A DNA stretch of 64,000 bases from Wohlfahrtiimonas larvae (GCF_039543665.1 NZ_BAABKE010000004.1:248001-312000), one strand, 5' to 3'; counted from the first letter of the stretch, positions 45,234 through 54,858 are shown. Numbers and translations are program-made. The notes: generated by a model from the sequence alone, not told the origin.

Positions 45234-45262
45234 TTATAGCTGTTTCAGCTAACAATTGATTC

Positions 45263-45279
45263 TCTCGCCGTAGGCGAGA
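45263..45279 (+). terminator. Hairpin between mesX and mesD, possible attenuator
   Basis: 7-bp stem TCTCGCC / GGCGAGA with a GTA loop. There is no T run after it, so it is not a classical terminator; it may stabilise the mesX mRNA end or tune mesD expression. Confidence 0.4.
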
Positions 45280-45320
45280 AAATCAGAAAATATTAAAATT
45301 ACAATACAGGGTTATTGATT

Positions 45321-46346
45321 ATGAAAATTTTATTACCAACGTCTACTGCTGGCAGTTTACCGAAACCTACTTGGTTGGCAGAGCCTGAAAAATTATGGTC
45401 ACCTTGGAAATTAGAAGGTGATGCATTATTGGAAGCAAAACAAGACGCATTACTTATCTCTTTGCAAGATCAATTGCATGCAGGCATTGATATCGTGAGC
45501 GATGGTGAACAAACTCGCCAACACTTTGTGACAACATTCATTGAACATCTCAATGGTGTGGATTTTGAAAAACGTGAAACAGTGCGCATTCGTAATCGTT
45601 ATGATGCCAGCGTCCCAACCGTTGTGAGCGCTGTAGAACGTCAAAAACCTGTGTTTGTGGAGGATGCTAAATTCCTACGAAAACACACAGACAAACCTAT
45701 TAAATGGGCATTACCGGGCCCAATGACAATGATAGACACACTCTATGATGCCCATTATAAAAGCCGTGAAAAACTAGCTTGGGAATTTGCCAAAATTCTC
45801 AACCAAGAAGCATTGGAATTAGAAGCTGCGGGCGTTGATATCATTCAGTTTGATGAACCTGCATTCAACGTGTTTTTTGATGAAGTGAATGATTGGGGTG
45901 TTGCAGCCTTAGAGCGTGCAATTGAAGGCTTGAAATGCGAAACTGCTGTACACATTTGCTATGGCTATGGCATCAAAGCCAATACAGATTGGAAAAAAAC
46001 ATTAGGTTCAGAATGGCGCCAATATGAAGAAGCATTCCCTAAATTGCAGAAATCCAATATTGATATCGTGTCGCTTGAATGCCAAAACTCCCATGTGCCA
46101 ATGGACTTAATTGAATTGATTCGTGGTAAAAAAGTTATGGTAGGCGCTATTGATGTGGCAACGAATGCAATTGAAACAGCTGATGAAGTTGCAGCGACAT
46201 TACGTAAAGCCCTACAATTTGTGGATGCTGATAAACTGTATCCTTCCACAAACTGTGGCATGGCACCATTATCTCGCCAAGTTGCACGTGGTAAACTTAA
46301 AGCACTCAGCGCAGGTGCTGCAATTGTGCGCCAAGAACTCATTTGA
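45321..46346 (+). CDS. mesD: Core-MetE-type methionine synthase MesD
   Basis: 341 residues, the C-terminal catalytic half of MetE only, without the N-terminal folate half. Zinc ligands fit the family: His in AVHICYGYG with the following Cys, Glu-containing block IIQFDEPAFN, and the C-terminal Cys in STNCGMAPL. SDGEQTRQHF near the start is characteristic. Such enzymes make methionine from homocysteine using a methyl donor that is not methyl-THF. Start at the ATG 45321; a TTG two codons earlier is less likely. Confidence 0.88.
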   Translation: MKILLPTSTAGSLPKPTWLAEPEKLWSPWKLEGDALLEAKQDALLISLQDQLHAGIDIVSDGEQTRQHFVTTFIEHLNGVDFEKRETVRIRNRYDASVPTVVSAVERQKPVFVEDAKFLRKHTDKPIKWALPGPMTMIDTLYDAHYKSREKLAWEFAKILNQEALELEAAGVDIIQFDEPAFNVFFDEVNDWGVAALERAIEGLKCETAVHICYGYGIKANTDWKKTLGSEWRQYEEAFPKLQKSNIDIVSLECQNSHVPMDLIELIRGKKVMVGAIDVATNAIETADEVAATLRKALQFVDADKLYPSTNCGMAPLSRQVARGKLKALSAGAAIVRQELI

Positions 46347-46408
46347 TAGATTCACATGCTATAGTTAATCAGTAAGGACAAAACTATGGATCAATTTAGG
46401 AAAAAACA

Positions 46409-46912
46409 ATGGTTGAAGTAGCAGACTTTAGAAATGCGATGTCTTTGTTAACAGGCGCAGTTAATGTTGTCACAACAGCAGGAAAATCTGGTCGTCATGG
46501 CTTCACAGCTTCTGCTGTATGCAGTGTGACAGATACACCGCCAACTTTGTTAGTTTGCATGAATCGCGCTTCTAGTTCACATGATCATTTTATAGATAAT
46601 AAAATTTTAACTGTGAATGTATTAGGCTCGCACCATCAAGAAATTTCTAAAGTGTTCTCATCTAAAATATCACCTGAAGAACGTTTTGAACACGGCACCT
46701 GGACTGAATTAGAAACAGGTGCGCCTGTATTAGAAGATGCATTGGTGAGCTTCGATTGTGAAATAGATCAAATCCAAGAGATTGGTACGCATACGATTTT
46801 CATTTGCCGTATCGTAGCAATCCAGCAAAGCCAACATAATCAAGGCTTAGTTTATTTTAATCGCGCTTATCATCATGTGGGTGAGCCAAAAATTACTGTG
46901 ACAGATTGGTGA
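46409..46912 (+). CDS. Flavin reductase (HpaC-like)
   Basis: 167 residues, split-barrel FMN-binding fold. LTGAVNVVTTAG, the FTASAVCSVTDTPPTLLVCMN block and VYFNRAYHHVG at the end are typical of the flavin:NAD(P)H reductases that feed two-component oxygenases. Same strand, 62 bp after mesD, suggesting a link with MesX/MesD as a supply of reduced flavin; that link is inference. AGGA precedes the start. Confidence 0.82.
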   Translation: MVEVADFRNAMSLLTGAVNVVTTAGKSGRHGFTASAVCSVTDTPPTLLVCMNRASSSHDHFIDNKILTVNVLGSHHQEISKVFSSKISPEERFEHGTWTELETGAPVLEDALVSFDCEIDQIQEIGTHTIFICRIVAIQQSQHNQGLVYFNRAYHHVGEPKITVTDW

Positions 46913-46941
46913 TACAAATAGCTACTATGAATAACTCAAAA

Positions 46942-46960
46942 GCCCCAAAAGGGGCCTTTT
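46942..46960. terminator. Terminator after the flavin reductase
   Basis: 5-6 bp GC-rich stem GCCCC / GGGGC with an AAAA loop and T run on the plus strand; convergent with the HEAT protein gene. Confidence 0.75.
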
Positions 46961-46964
46961 GTAC

Positions 46965-47723
46965 TTATGAATCTGGATACTGCTTTGGTAATTGCTTAAT
47001 TTGTTGCTGCAACCAACCTTTAAATAGTACATTTTTATTGTATTTATGAAGATCATATTCTTCGGGGTAAATTGCTTGGAACTTCGATGCAAAGCGATCA
47101 TAAGAGAAATCTGCATGCAATGAATTAGCAACTTCCATTAACTTCTCTTTTAAATCTTTATCCACATACATTGGCGCTTTTCGTGGGCGGCTAATATCAT
47201 AACCAAAGACAACCAAACATGAGTATGCAGCTTCCCTAACATCTGTTACAGGATCTGTTTTCATAATCGCTAAAAACTCATCAATTACTTCTTTGCACTT
47301 GTATTTACCTAGCTTTTTAATCGCATCAATACGCTTTTCATAACTACCCCTATCATGCAGTTTTTTCAATAAAGCTTCTAGGTCTTGTGGGATACCTTCA
47401 ATGAATTTTGGCTTAGGTGCATTCATTTTTTGGAGTACTTCAGTTAAATTTTCACCTTTTTTATAACGTGCACGAATTCCTTTTGCTGCATTCAATACAT
47501 ATTGATATGGCTTTGCCATCGGTGGAATATTGCCTTTTTTCACTAAACTTTCATATTCGTTATAACGAGCTTCTACTCTTTTCCAATCTTCTGGGTATTT
47601 TTGTCTAAAGCCAATCACAAATTCATCATCCGAAGCGTCCTTGCTCAAGCCTAATAAAACCTCCACAACTTTTTTATCTTTGTCTGGGATGATTACGCCT
47701 TTGGATAATCGCTTCTTACTCAT
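46965..47723 (-). CDS. HEAT-repeat-like protein, unknown
   Basis: 252 residues, helical and basic (start MSKKRLSKGVIIPDKDKK). Helical-repeat units are suggested by KKLGKYKCKEVIDEFLAIMKTD and PVTDVREAAYSCLVVFGYD, the second typical of HEAT repeats. N-terminal basic part may bind DNA or RNA. No enzyme motif is seen. Monocistronic; its start lies 95 bp downstream of the gltS end, past the gltS terminator. Confidence 0.6.
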   Translation of the reverse strand: MSKKRLSKGVIIPDKDKKVVEVLLGLSKDASDDEFVIGFRQKYPEDWKRVEARYNEYESLVKKGNIPPMAKPYQYVLNAAKGIRARYKKGENLTEVLQKMNAPKPKFIEGIPQDLEALLKKLHDRGSYEKRIDAIKKLGKYKCKEVIDEFLAIMKTDPVTDVREAAYSCLVVFGYDISRPRKAPMYVDKDLKEKLMEVANSLHADFSYDRFASKFQAIYPEEYDLHKYNKNVLFKGWLQQQIKQLPKQYPDS

Positions 47724-47755
47724 ATTGACCTCTTAAATTCACAACAAAATAAAAT

Positions 47756-47786
47756 GCCCCAAAGGCTTATATTAAACATTTGGGGC
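47756..47786 (-). terminator. Terminator of gltS
   Basis: Arms GCCCCAAA / TTTGGGGC (8 bp), 15-base loop. On the minus strand it is followed by ATTTTATTTTG. About 33 bp past the gltS stop. Confidence 0.78.
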
Positions 47787-47818
47787 TTTGATGACGACAT
47801 TATATCGTTATCTGTATC

Positions 47819-49027
47819 TTATGAGAAATAGTTAATCAACCATGTGTGATAAGGAATCGAAACTAAATCGATTAATACTGCACCACTGATTGGTACAATC
47901 ATCAATGCACGTGTCGATACCATTTTGTATTTTTCACACACAGATGTCATATTTGCCATTGCATTTGGTGTTGCGCCCAAACCATGCCCCATTAAGCCTG
48001 CACACATCACAGCAGCATCGTAGTTTTTACCTAGCAAACGGAATACAATAAAAATCGTGAATGCTAAAATTGCGATGGTTTGTAATACTAAAATGCTCAA
48101 TAATGGCAATGCAACTTCACTCAATTCCCAAATCTTCAATGACATCATAGCCATTGTTAAGAATAATCCCAAAGAAACGCCTGATACTAAATCAATAGAT
48201 TTTTGATGAATTTTTACCACAGTAAAATAATCATTCACATTACGCACAATGATCGCAATCAACATCGCCCCTACATAGCTTGGTAGTGAAAAGCCTGTCA
48301 TTGCTGTAAATTCTGCAGAAGCCCAACGACCGACAACCATAATACCCAAAATGACAGCAAGCATTCTTAAGAAACCATTGACATCTATTTCTTTCACCGC
48401 TTTGCTTAATGTTTCAGGTGCGCCTGGTAAGTTTTCACCGCTGCCCGCAGCTTCAATTTTAACATTGTGACGTTTGATCAAAAAGCTCGCAACTGGCCCG
48501 CCCAATAAGCTACCTGCAATCAAGCCAAATGTTGCTGAGGCAATCGCAGCCACCAACATAGATTGGTGACCTAATTCCTCTGCCATTGTACCGAATGCCG
48601 CAGCACCACCATGTCCACCTGTTAATGATACCGCACCGGCCATGACACCCATCACAGGATCAACACCAAATGCCATCGCTAAGCCTGCACCAAATGTATT
48701 CTGGAACAGTGCTAAAAACCAACAAATACCTAAATAAACAAATAATAATTTACCGCCACTTTTCAGTACGCGAAAACTACCATCAATCCCGACTGTTGTA
48801 AAAAATGCCACCATTAAAAAGCTTTGTAAGCTTGTATCAAATTGAAATGTTGCAATATCAGCACTACGCAAAATCCAAATTAAAATACTGACTAAAAAAC
48901 CGCCTACAACTGGTGCAGGAATACAGAATTTATCAAAAAAATTGATACGTTTTTTTAAATATATCCCCAATAATAAACATAATACAGTTAAAAATAGTGT
49001 GCTCATGGCATCGAGTTGAAAAGCCAT
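47819..49027 (-). CDS. gltS: Sodium/glutamate symporter GltS
   Basis: 402-residue inner-membrane Na+:glutamate symporter, normal length. Family blocks are SLTGGHGGAAAFG and MGHGLGATPNAMANM, each typical of one half of the inverted repeat. About eleven helices. It is 44 bp after the IclR-type regulator on the same strand, likely one transcript controlled by it. Confidence 0.93.
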   Translation of the reverse strand: MAFQLDAMSTLFLTVLCLLLGIYLKKRINFFDKFCIPAPVVGGFLVSILIWILRSADIATFQFDTSLQSFLMVAFFTTVGIDGSFRVLKSGGKLLFVYLGICWFLALFQNTFGAGLAMAFGVDPVMGVMAGAVSLTGGHGGAAAFGTMAEELGHQSMLVAAIASATFGLIAGSLLGGPVASFLIKRHNVKIEAAGSGENLPGAPETLSKAVKEIDVNGFLRMLAVILGIMVVGRWASAEFTAMTGFSLPSYVGAMLIAIIVRNVNDYFTVVKIHQKSIDLVSGVSLGLFLTMAMMSLKIWELSEVALPLLSILVLQTIAILAFTIFIVFRLLGKNYDAAVMCAGLMGHGLGATPNAMANMTSVCEKYKMVSTRALMIVPISGAVLIDLVSIPYHTWLINYFS

Positions 49028-49071
49028 AATGATTCCTTCATAAAAATTAGTTAAATAAATGATACATCTGC

Positions 49072-49797
49072 TTAGTTAATACTAACTAGCATTGAGATCT
49101 CATCAGATGCTTCTAATACATCATTGATCCATTGATCTTCTTTGTCTTGGCTTCTAAAAAATGGTGCCATTAATGTCACAACTGCGAGTGTATTTTGATT
49201 CCGTTTAATGGGTGCCGAAATACCTAAAACACCAGGATCAATTTCCCCAACAGTTCTTCCATAGCCCTGTGATCGAATTAAATCTAGCTCTTGAACAAAA
49301 GCTGTTTCATCTAAACCTGTATCAGGCAATGATAAACGAAGAATCATCTCTCTAATTTCAGGTGATTTATGTGCCAATAGAGTTTTACCACTTGCACCAT
49401 AAATTAAACGATTAACACGACCTTCAACAAAAGAGCATCGTAAGGCTTGATGACTTTCCACCATAGCGATACAAATAGTTTCATAATAATCAGCAACAAC
49501 TATTGCTGCTGATTCTCCTGTCTTTTTTGCTAAATCAGATAAAACTTGTCCTGCTTCTGCCCCAAAGAGTGAATACTTCTGATGTAGCACCTTTCCTTTT
49601 AAACTTTGTGCTCCTAATATGTAAGCACCATAACGTTTAGAGAAAGCAACAAATTCCCATAACATAAGAATATTCAAATTTCGATACACTGTTGATACAG
49701 GTATTTTCAAATCTTCTGCAATACTTTTTGGAAAAACAGGCTTATCTGATGATGCTATATATGACAATATATTCAGTAATCTATCAGAGCCTTTCAT
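49072..49797 (-). CDS. IclR-family transcriptional regulator
   Basis: 241 residues. The N-terminal winged helix shows SDRLLNILSYIASSDKPVFPKSIAEDLKIPVSTVYRNLNIL, about residues 3-43. The effector domain includes VNRLIYGASGKTLLAHKS and GYGRTVGEIDPGVLGISAPIKR, both typical of IclR. It precedes gltS, so glutamate or a related compound may be the effector. A perfect inverted repeat lies upstream. Confidence 0.88.
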   Translation of the reverse strand: MKGSDRLLNILSYIASSDKPVFPKSIAEDLKIPVSTVYRNLNILMLWEFVAFSKRYGAYILGAQSLKGKVLHQKYSLFGAEAGQVLSDLAKKTGESAAIVVADYYETICIAMVESHQALRCSFVEGRVNRLIYGASGKTLLAHKSPEIREMILRLSLPDTGLDETAFVQELDLIRSQGYGRTVGEIDPGVLGISAPIKRNQNTLAVVTLMAPFFRSQDKEDQWINDVLEASDEISMLVSIN

Positions 49798-49845
49798 ACT
49801 ACCTCCTAGCTACTACAATAAACAAAAATATTTTATCAAACAAAA

Positions 49846-49870
49846 TTTATTCTCAATAAATGAGAATAAA
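49846..49870. promoter_or_regulatory. Inverted repeat upstream of the IclR-family gene, probable operator
   Basis: Perfect 10-bp arms TTTATTCTCA / TGAGAATAAA with a 5-bp spacer, 49 bp before the iclR start. Fits autoregulation by the IclR-type protein of the iclR-gltS unit. Confidence 0.55.
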
Positions 49871-49966
49871 AACAATTATTCAATGAGTTATATAAAAATA
49901 TCTTCAATATTATTGGGTATAGAGTAAATGTTTGTAGCTAAAAATAAGTTAAAGCCCTATTCATGA

Positions 49967-51568
49967 TTATTGATGCAATAATTGACACCCTTCTTCTGAA
50001 CCTAAATAACAAGCCTTTTCCAGCCAAGGTTCAGCGGCTTTGGGGCTTTTTTCGCCTAACAATCCTTCTGAATATATTTTGCCAATATTAATCATAGATT
50101 GAATGCTTAAATCATGTGTGCCTGTCATACCTGCATCATGCATTGGGTGGCTGGCTTTTTTGAACCATGACAATGCTGTTGTGTAATTTGCTTCTACGCC
50201 TAAACCTTCTGAGTACATTAAGCCTAAATAAAATTCTGCAATGAGATTGCCTTGTTCAGCTGCTTCATTAAAAACGGCCAAAGCTCGGTCATAATCTTTC
50301 ATTTCATCATCTTCAAAATAGATCTGCCCAATTTTAGCAACTGCATTGCTATTGCCTGCTTCCACTGATTGCTTCAGCCAATACAGTGCAGCTTCCTTAT
50401 TTTGAGTGATACCTTGTCCATGATAATTCATGATGCCCAAATAATAATCAGCCCCCTTTTCTTGGTTTGCCTCAGCTTGTAAGAATGATTGATAAGCTTC
50501 TGAATAGTTCGCATTCATATATTGCTGTAAACCTTCTAAATAAAAGCTAATCGTAAACTCAATTGGCTCTGCATCCATCAATACACCATCTTTAACAACG
50601 GGCTGAAATTTACGATCTTCCTCCGCTTCTCTTTCCGCTTGCACTTTTTCTAATGCAATCGCTTCCGCTGTGCCATAAGCAGGCAATACTTCGATTTTAT
50701 GTGAATCATCACAATATCTAAATTGCCATTCTGAGGGCTTAAAATGAGCATCTACGCCATCTTTATCTTTCCACCAATATTCATCATCCACATTAAAACT
50801 TGGGCCTAATGGCTTTTCAAATAGCACCACAGAACCTTTTCGACAGAAAATTGTTGGCGTTGTGCGATCAACCATCCAACCGCCATATTCACCAAATTTT
50901 GAAGAGTAAAAATGTATTGGGCCAATTTCTTGATCTTCCGCTAATTCAATCCAACTACCATCAATCGCTGAAGCCATCACACCTGCGATTTTTACAGGCT
51001 CCGCAAATCGTGCTTGATTGAAACCACTTAAAATCAATGGATAAGTTTCTTCACCATTGTCACTGGGATCATAACGATTGATCAATGTGCCTTTTGGAAA
51101 GATAAATTCACCATATTGATGATCATGTTCTAACACAAAATTTCTACGCATTTGCTGATTGCGATGCTTTTCATCATAGCTTTCTGATAGCTGATTCAGC
51201 TCTTTTTTTATACTCAAAGTCTCACATCCAATCACAGATAATATGCCCGTTAATATAAATATAACGATTGAAATCCCAGCGAGAATTTTTCGCTTAAAAA
51301 ATTGCTGCCAAACGGATATTTGTGCTTTGCGAGCTACATAAACAACTCTTGCTATGATCGATAATGTGATAAAAATAAAAAATGGCGTGATCCATAAAAG
51401 CAGTTCTGCGATATAGAAATACAAAAAAACATTGGGATTAATTGGAATCATAATGAGATATTTAAATGATAATTTACTCATCCTACCTGAAGATAATTTA
51501 GATTCAAAATAATCCATCAATCTACTTTTGGCTCGATCACTAAATATTTTGTCCATCATTAAAAACAT
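49967..51568 (-). CDS. Membrane-anchored Sel1-repeat protein
   Basis: 533 residues. Two membrane segments lie near the N-terminus (VFLYFYIAELLLWITPFFIF and ILAGISIVIFILTGILSVIG), then an extended middle region of beta type, then at least four Sel1-like repeats near residues 365-530 (for example GADYYLGIMNYHGQGI, AVAKIGQIYFEDDEM, AEFYLGLMYSEGLG). Sel1 repeats mediate protein-protein contacts. The start at 51568 (ATG after GAGAAGATAT) avoids overlap with the divergent gene at 51629. Function unknown. Confidence 0.65.
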   Translation of the reverse strand: MFLMMDKIFSDRAKSRLMDYFESKLSSGRMSKLSFKYLIMIPINPNVFLYFYIAELLLWITPFFIFITLSIIARVVYVARKAQISVWQQFFKRKILAGISIVIFILTGILSVIGCETLSIKKELNQLSESYDEKHRNQQMRRNFVLEHDHQYGEFIFPKGTLINRYDPSDNGEETYPLILSGFNQARFAEPVKIAGVMASAIDGSWIELAEDQEIGPIHFYSSKFGEYGGWMVDRTTPTIFCRKGSVVLFEKPLGPSFNVDDEYWWKDKDGVDAHFKPSEWQFRYCDDSHKIEVLPAYGTAEAIALEKVQAEREAEEDRKFQPVVKDGVLMDAEPIEFTISFYLEGLQQYMNANYSEAYQSFLQAEANQEKGADYYLGIMNYHGQGITQNKEAALYWLKQSVEAGNSNAVAKIGQIYFEDDEMKDYDRALAVFNEAAEQGNLIAEFYLGLMYSEGLGVEANYTTALSWFKKASHPMHDAGMTGTHDLSIQSMINIGKIYSEGLLGEKSPKAAEPWLEKACYLGSEEGCQLLHQ

Positions 51569-51584
51569 ATATCTTCTCAATTGC

Positions 51585-51604
51585 GTATAATAATCATTCT
51601 TATT
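51585..51604. promoter_or_regulatory. Promoter with Fur-like box before the siderophore locus
   Basis: TATAAT at 51585-51590 overlaps TAATAATCATTCTTATTT, close to the Fur consensus GATAATGATAATCATTATC. The region is shared by the divergent Sel1 gene and the first siderophore-locus gene. Iron repression of the uptake genes is thus probable. Confidence 0.5.
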
Positions 51605-51628
51605 TGAAAGTGATTTTTGGTGAGTAAC

Positions 51629-52018
51629 ATGCAAATGGATATTGCGAACTTTCCTATTGTTAAAATAGATTACAGTGCGCCTTATAGAGTTGATTTTAGA
51701 GAAATATTAGATAATTTGGATGAGCTATTTGCCAAAGAACAACCTTTTGTCATCATTGGTAAGGGCGAATCTTCTCAAGAAGAAGCCGACCAAGCTAAAG
51801 ATGTTCGTATGGAAGTTGCCGCATGGGCAAATCAGCGCAAAGTGTATCTTAACCGTTGGGTATTATCTTCTTTCATGATCATTCCTGATCCTAAAAAACG
51901 TGAAGAAATGCAATTATACGCACCAATTTTTGAGAAATTTTGGGAATATCCATTCGTCATGGTTGCATCTCAAGAAGAAGCTTATCAAAAAGCATCTATT
52001 TTATTGGCTGCTGAATAA
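51629..52018 (+). CDS. Hypothetical protein at the head of the siderophore locus
   Basis: 129 residues, cytoplasmic, acidic. Sequence such as IDYSAPYRVDFREILDNLDELFAKEQPFVIIGKGES suggests an alpha/beta fold reminiscent of small STAS-like proteins, but no family could be named. It starts at 51629 with GGTGAG just before it. 15 bp before the AraC gene, same strand, so likely expressed with the iron genes. Confidence 0.6.
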   Translation: MQMDIANFPIVKIDYSAPYRVDFREILDNLDELFAKEQPFVIIGKGESSQEEADQAKDVRMEVAAWANQRKVYLNRWVLSSFMIIPDPKKREEMQLYAPIFEKFWEYPFVMVASQEEAYQKASILLAAE

Positions 52019-52033
52019 TATCGGAGCTTCTAG

Positions 52034-52876
52034 ATGTTCATTAATCATTTTAAAATCTCCTCAGATTATCCTGATCAAATTGATCGTAAAGTTGTTGTGG
52101 TCGGCATGGGGCTGATCAGTGAAAGCTGGGAATTAATGGATCATTCCCATAAAAAAGGACAACTTATTTTTATTGAAAAAGGGGTCACAAGTTTAGAAAC
52201 AAAAAGTGGGATATGGAATGTCCCTTCTCATGGTGCAGTATGGGTACCTCCTAATACCGAACATCGCTCTATTATCAGTGATCATTCTAAAGGGCTCATT
52301 TTATTCATCGCCCCCGAAGTCTGTGATGCTTTACCCAAAGAGTGTTGCACAATTCATATTTCTTCTCTGTTAAGAGAACTTTTACAAAAAGTTGCAACTT
52401 TTCCAGAAGATTATGATGAAACTGGTCCAAGTGGTTTAATCATTGAGGTACTTCTGAATGAATTGAAAGTCGCACCATTAGACCAACTCAATTTACCACT
52501 ACCTCGTGATCCTAGACTTAAAAAGCTTACAAAACACATTATCGACAATCCTGTGGAACGTGAAACATTACAATCATGGGCGAAGTCCATCAATATGAGT
52601 TCACGCAATATGTCACGTTTATTTTTAGAAGAGACCGGCATGAGTGTGAATCAATGGCGCAGGCAACTGCATGTTGTGAATGCCATTTTTATGTTGGGTG
52701 AAGGTCGATCTCTACAAGATATTACAGAACTACTGGGTTATACCAACACCAGTAGCTTTATTACCATGTTCCGTAAAATCGCAGGTGTTTCACCAAAACG
52801 ATTCATGATAGAGCGCAAAGAAAGAGAACAACAAATATTTCATATCCCTGCAGGTGGATTTTATGAATATAAATAA
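52034..52876 (+). CDS. AraC-family transcriptional regulator
   Basis: 280 residues. N-terminal cupin-like sensor (LIFIEKGVTSLETKSGIWNVPSHGAVWVPPNTEHR), then two HTH motifs in the C-terminal 100 residues: LQSWAKSINMSSRNMSRLFLEETG and LQDITELLGYTNTSSFITMFRKIAGVSPKRF. Likely activates the adjoining siderophore uptake genes in response to the siderophore, as in known AraC regulators of such loci. Overlaps the first permease gene by 14 bp. Confidence 0.87.
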   Translation: MFINHFKISSDYPDQIDRKVVVVGMGLISESWELMDHSHKKGQLIFIEKGVTSLETKSGIWNVPSHGAVWVPPNTEHRSIISDHSKGLILFIAPEVCDALPKECCTIHISSLLRELLQKVATFPEDYDETGPSGLIIEVLLNELKVAPLDQLNLPLPRDPRLKKLTKHIIDNPVERETLQSWAKSINMSSRNMSRLFLEETGMSVNQWRRQLHVVNAIFMLGEGRSLQDITELLGYTNTSSFITMFRKIAGVSPKRFMIERKEREQQIFHIPAGGFYEYK

Positions 52877-53801
52877 AAACGTCCTGATTCAGGGAAGTCT
52901 ATTCAGTATTCTTTTTCTAATACTTTGTATTATTTCGTTAGCAATTGGTGCACAAGATATGTCATGGCTAACATTAACGGCGAGTCGTTTTCCACGCTTG
53001 GCATCACTCGTTTTAACGGGCGTTGGCTTATCTGTGTGCGGTGTGATTTTGCAACACATCGTGCGCAATAAATTTGTGGAACCTGCAACATCAGGTGGAT
53101 TGGATGCCGCAAAGCTTGGTATTCTCGTTGCGCTCACAATGATCCCGACATCCAGTAATATCATTCGTATGCTCTTTGCCCTGCTCTTCTGCTTTGCTTC
53201 TAGTTTAATTTTTGTGGGCATGGTGAGCCGTATTCGCCTCAAAAGCACAGTACTCATTCCTGTGATTGGCTTAATGTATGGCGGTGTACTCAGCGCCATT
53301 GCTGAATATTACGCTTATCACAATAATATTCTGCAAAGCATGCAAGGTTGGATGCTCGGCGATTTCTCAAAAATCGTGCAAGGCAACTATGAAATCATTT
53401 ATCTCATTTTGCCGATTGTGGTTTTGACTTATTTATATGCTCAGCGCTTCACAATGCTTGGCATGGGCGAAGGCATTGCCAAAAGCCTAGGCTTAAATTA
53501 CACAGCTACAGTTGTGCTAGGTTTAATCCTTGTGGCTGTTACAGTTGCATCCACTGTTATTACCGTTGGTGCCATTCCCTTTGTAGGCTTAGTGATTCCT
53601 AACTTAGTTGCAATGCATTATGGCGATAATCTTGGCCGCACTTTACCGCTTGTTGCTTTGGGTGGTGCATCGCTATTATTAATCTGCGACATCATTGGGC
53701 GCTTATTGATTCATCCTTTTGAAGTGCCCATTGGCTTAACCGCTGGCAGTATTGGTGGTATTTTGTTCTTCATATTGATTTTATGGAGAAACAGAGCATG
53801 A
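52863..53801 (+). CDS. FecCD-type siderophore ABC permease 1
   Basis: 312-residue inner-membrane permease. Family blocks ASRFPRLASLVLTGVGLSVCGVILQHIVRNKFVEP and GAIPFVGLVIPNLVAMHYG are plain; about nine helices. ATG at 52863 is preceded by AGGTGG. Pairs with the next gene as a heterodimer. AraC stop and this start overlap. Confidence 0.88.
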   Translation: MNINKNVLIQGSLFSILFLILCIISLAIGAQDMSWLTLTASRFPRLASLVLTGVGLSVCGVILQHIVRNKFVEPATSGGLDAAKLGILVALTMIPTSSNIIRMLFALLFCFASSLIFVGMVSRIRLKSTVLIPVIGLMYGGVLSAIAEYYAYHNNILQSMQGWMLGDFSKIVQGNYEIIYLILPIVVLTYLYAQRFTMLGMGEGIAKSLGLNYTATVVLGLILVAVTVASTVITVGAIPFVGLVIPNLVAMHYGDNLGRTLPLVALGGASLLLICDIIGRLLIHPFEVPIGLTAGSIGGILFFILILWRNRA

Positions 53802-54757
53802 ACCATTTAATCACAAGATTACCCAAGCACAGTATTTGGATCATTGTATTTGCTCTCGCGATGACATTTCTATTTATCCGTTCAGGCTTTGATTTCAATT
53901 ATCTCATTCCTAAGCGAATGAATCGCTTAGTCACCATGATCATTGGCGGTATTTGCATTGCTTGGTCATCCATTATTTTTCAAAGCATCACAAGTAACCG
54001 CATTTTAACGCCCGCAATTATGGGTTATGAATCAGTTTATTTACTGTTTCAATCATTATTGATTCTATTCATGGGCGCACAAAGCTTGGTGATTATCAGC
54101 GCAAATATGAATTTTTTATTATCCATCATATTAATGCTCAGTTATTCATGGATCATTCATCGATTCCTGTTTCGTAATGGTCAAAATGATGTGTACGTTC
54201 TATTAATGCTCGGCTTAGTGTTAACAATAGTCATCAGCACATTTACACAATTTATTCAGCTCAAAGTGAGCCCCGGGGAATTCTCGATTTTATTAGGCTT
54301 CAGCCAAGCTTCCTTTGGGAAAGCTGAACCTCAACAATTAATCATTTCCACCGTAATTCTAGCTTTTGTTAGCATCATTGGCATTAAGTATTTACCTAAA
54401 TTAGATGTGTTGTCATTAGGGCGTGATCAAGCAATATCATTGGGCGTAGATTACCAGCGTACAGTGCGATTGTATCTATTATTGATTGCAATATTGGTTG
54501 CAATTTCAACAAGCTTACTTGGCCCTACAGCTTTTATGGGAATTTTCGTTGCCAATATGACTTATGCATTAACGCGTTCATTTAGGCACACAATGACATT
54601 ATCAACAGGCGCAGCCATTGCAATTGCAATGTTTATAGTGGCACAGCTTGCAGTAGAACACTTATTTAACTACCGAACTACCGTCAGTATTTTGGTAAAT
54701 TTAGTGTGCGGCACATGGTTTTTACTATTGATGTTACGCACACGCGGATCAACCTAA
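53798..54757 (+). CDS. FecCD-type siderophore ABC permease 2
   Basis: 319 residues, partner permease of the same family. IPKRMNRLVTMIIGGICIAWSSIIFQSITSNR corresponds to the conserved N-terminal block, and GPTAFMGIFVANM to the later one. Start at 53798, ATGA overlap with the previous stop. A 101-bp gap with no gene follows; no ATPase is found. Confidence 0.87.
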   Translation: MNHLITRLPKHSIWIIVFALAMTFLFIRSGFDFNYLIPKRMNRLVTMIIGGICIAWSSIIFQSITSNRILTPAIMGYESVYLLFQSLLILFMGAQSLVIISANMNFLLSIILMLSYSWIIHRFLFRNGQNDVYVLLMLGLVLTIVISTFTQFIQLKVSPGEFSILLGFSQASFGKAEPQQLIISTVILAFVSIIGIKYLPKLDVLSLGRDQAISLGVDYQRTVRLYLLLIAILVAISTSLLGPTAFMGIFVANMTYALTRSFRHTMTLSTGAAIAIAMFIVAQLAVEHLFNYRTTVSILVNLVCGTWFLLLMLRTRGST

Positions 54758-54858
54758 ACACACTCAACTGGTGACGACCAATTGAACCATTCAGGCTGTC
54801 TTTTTAAGACCTAGCCCTAGCTAAACTTTGCCGTAAAAAACGTAAAAGGAGAATAAAC

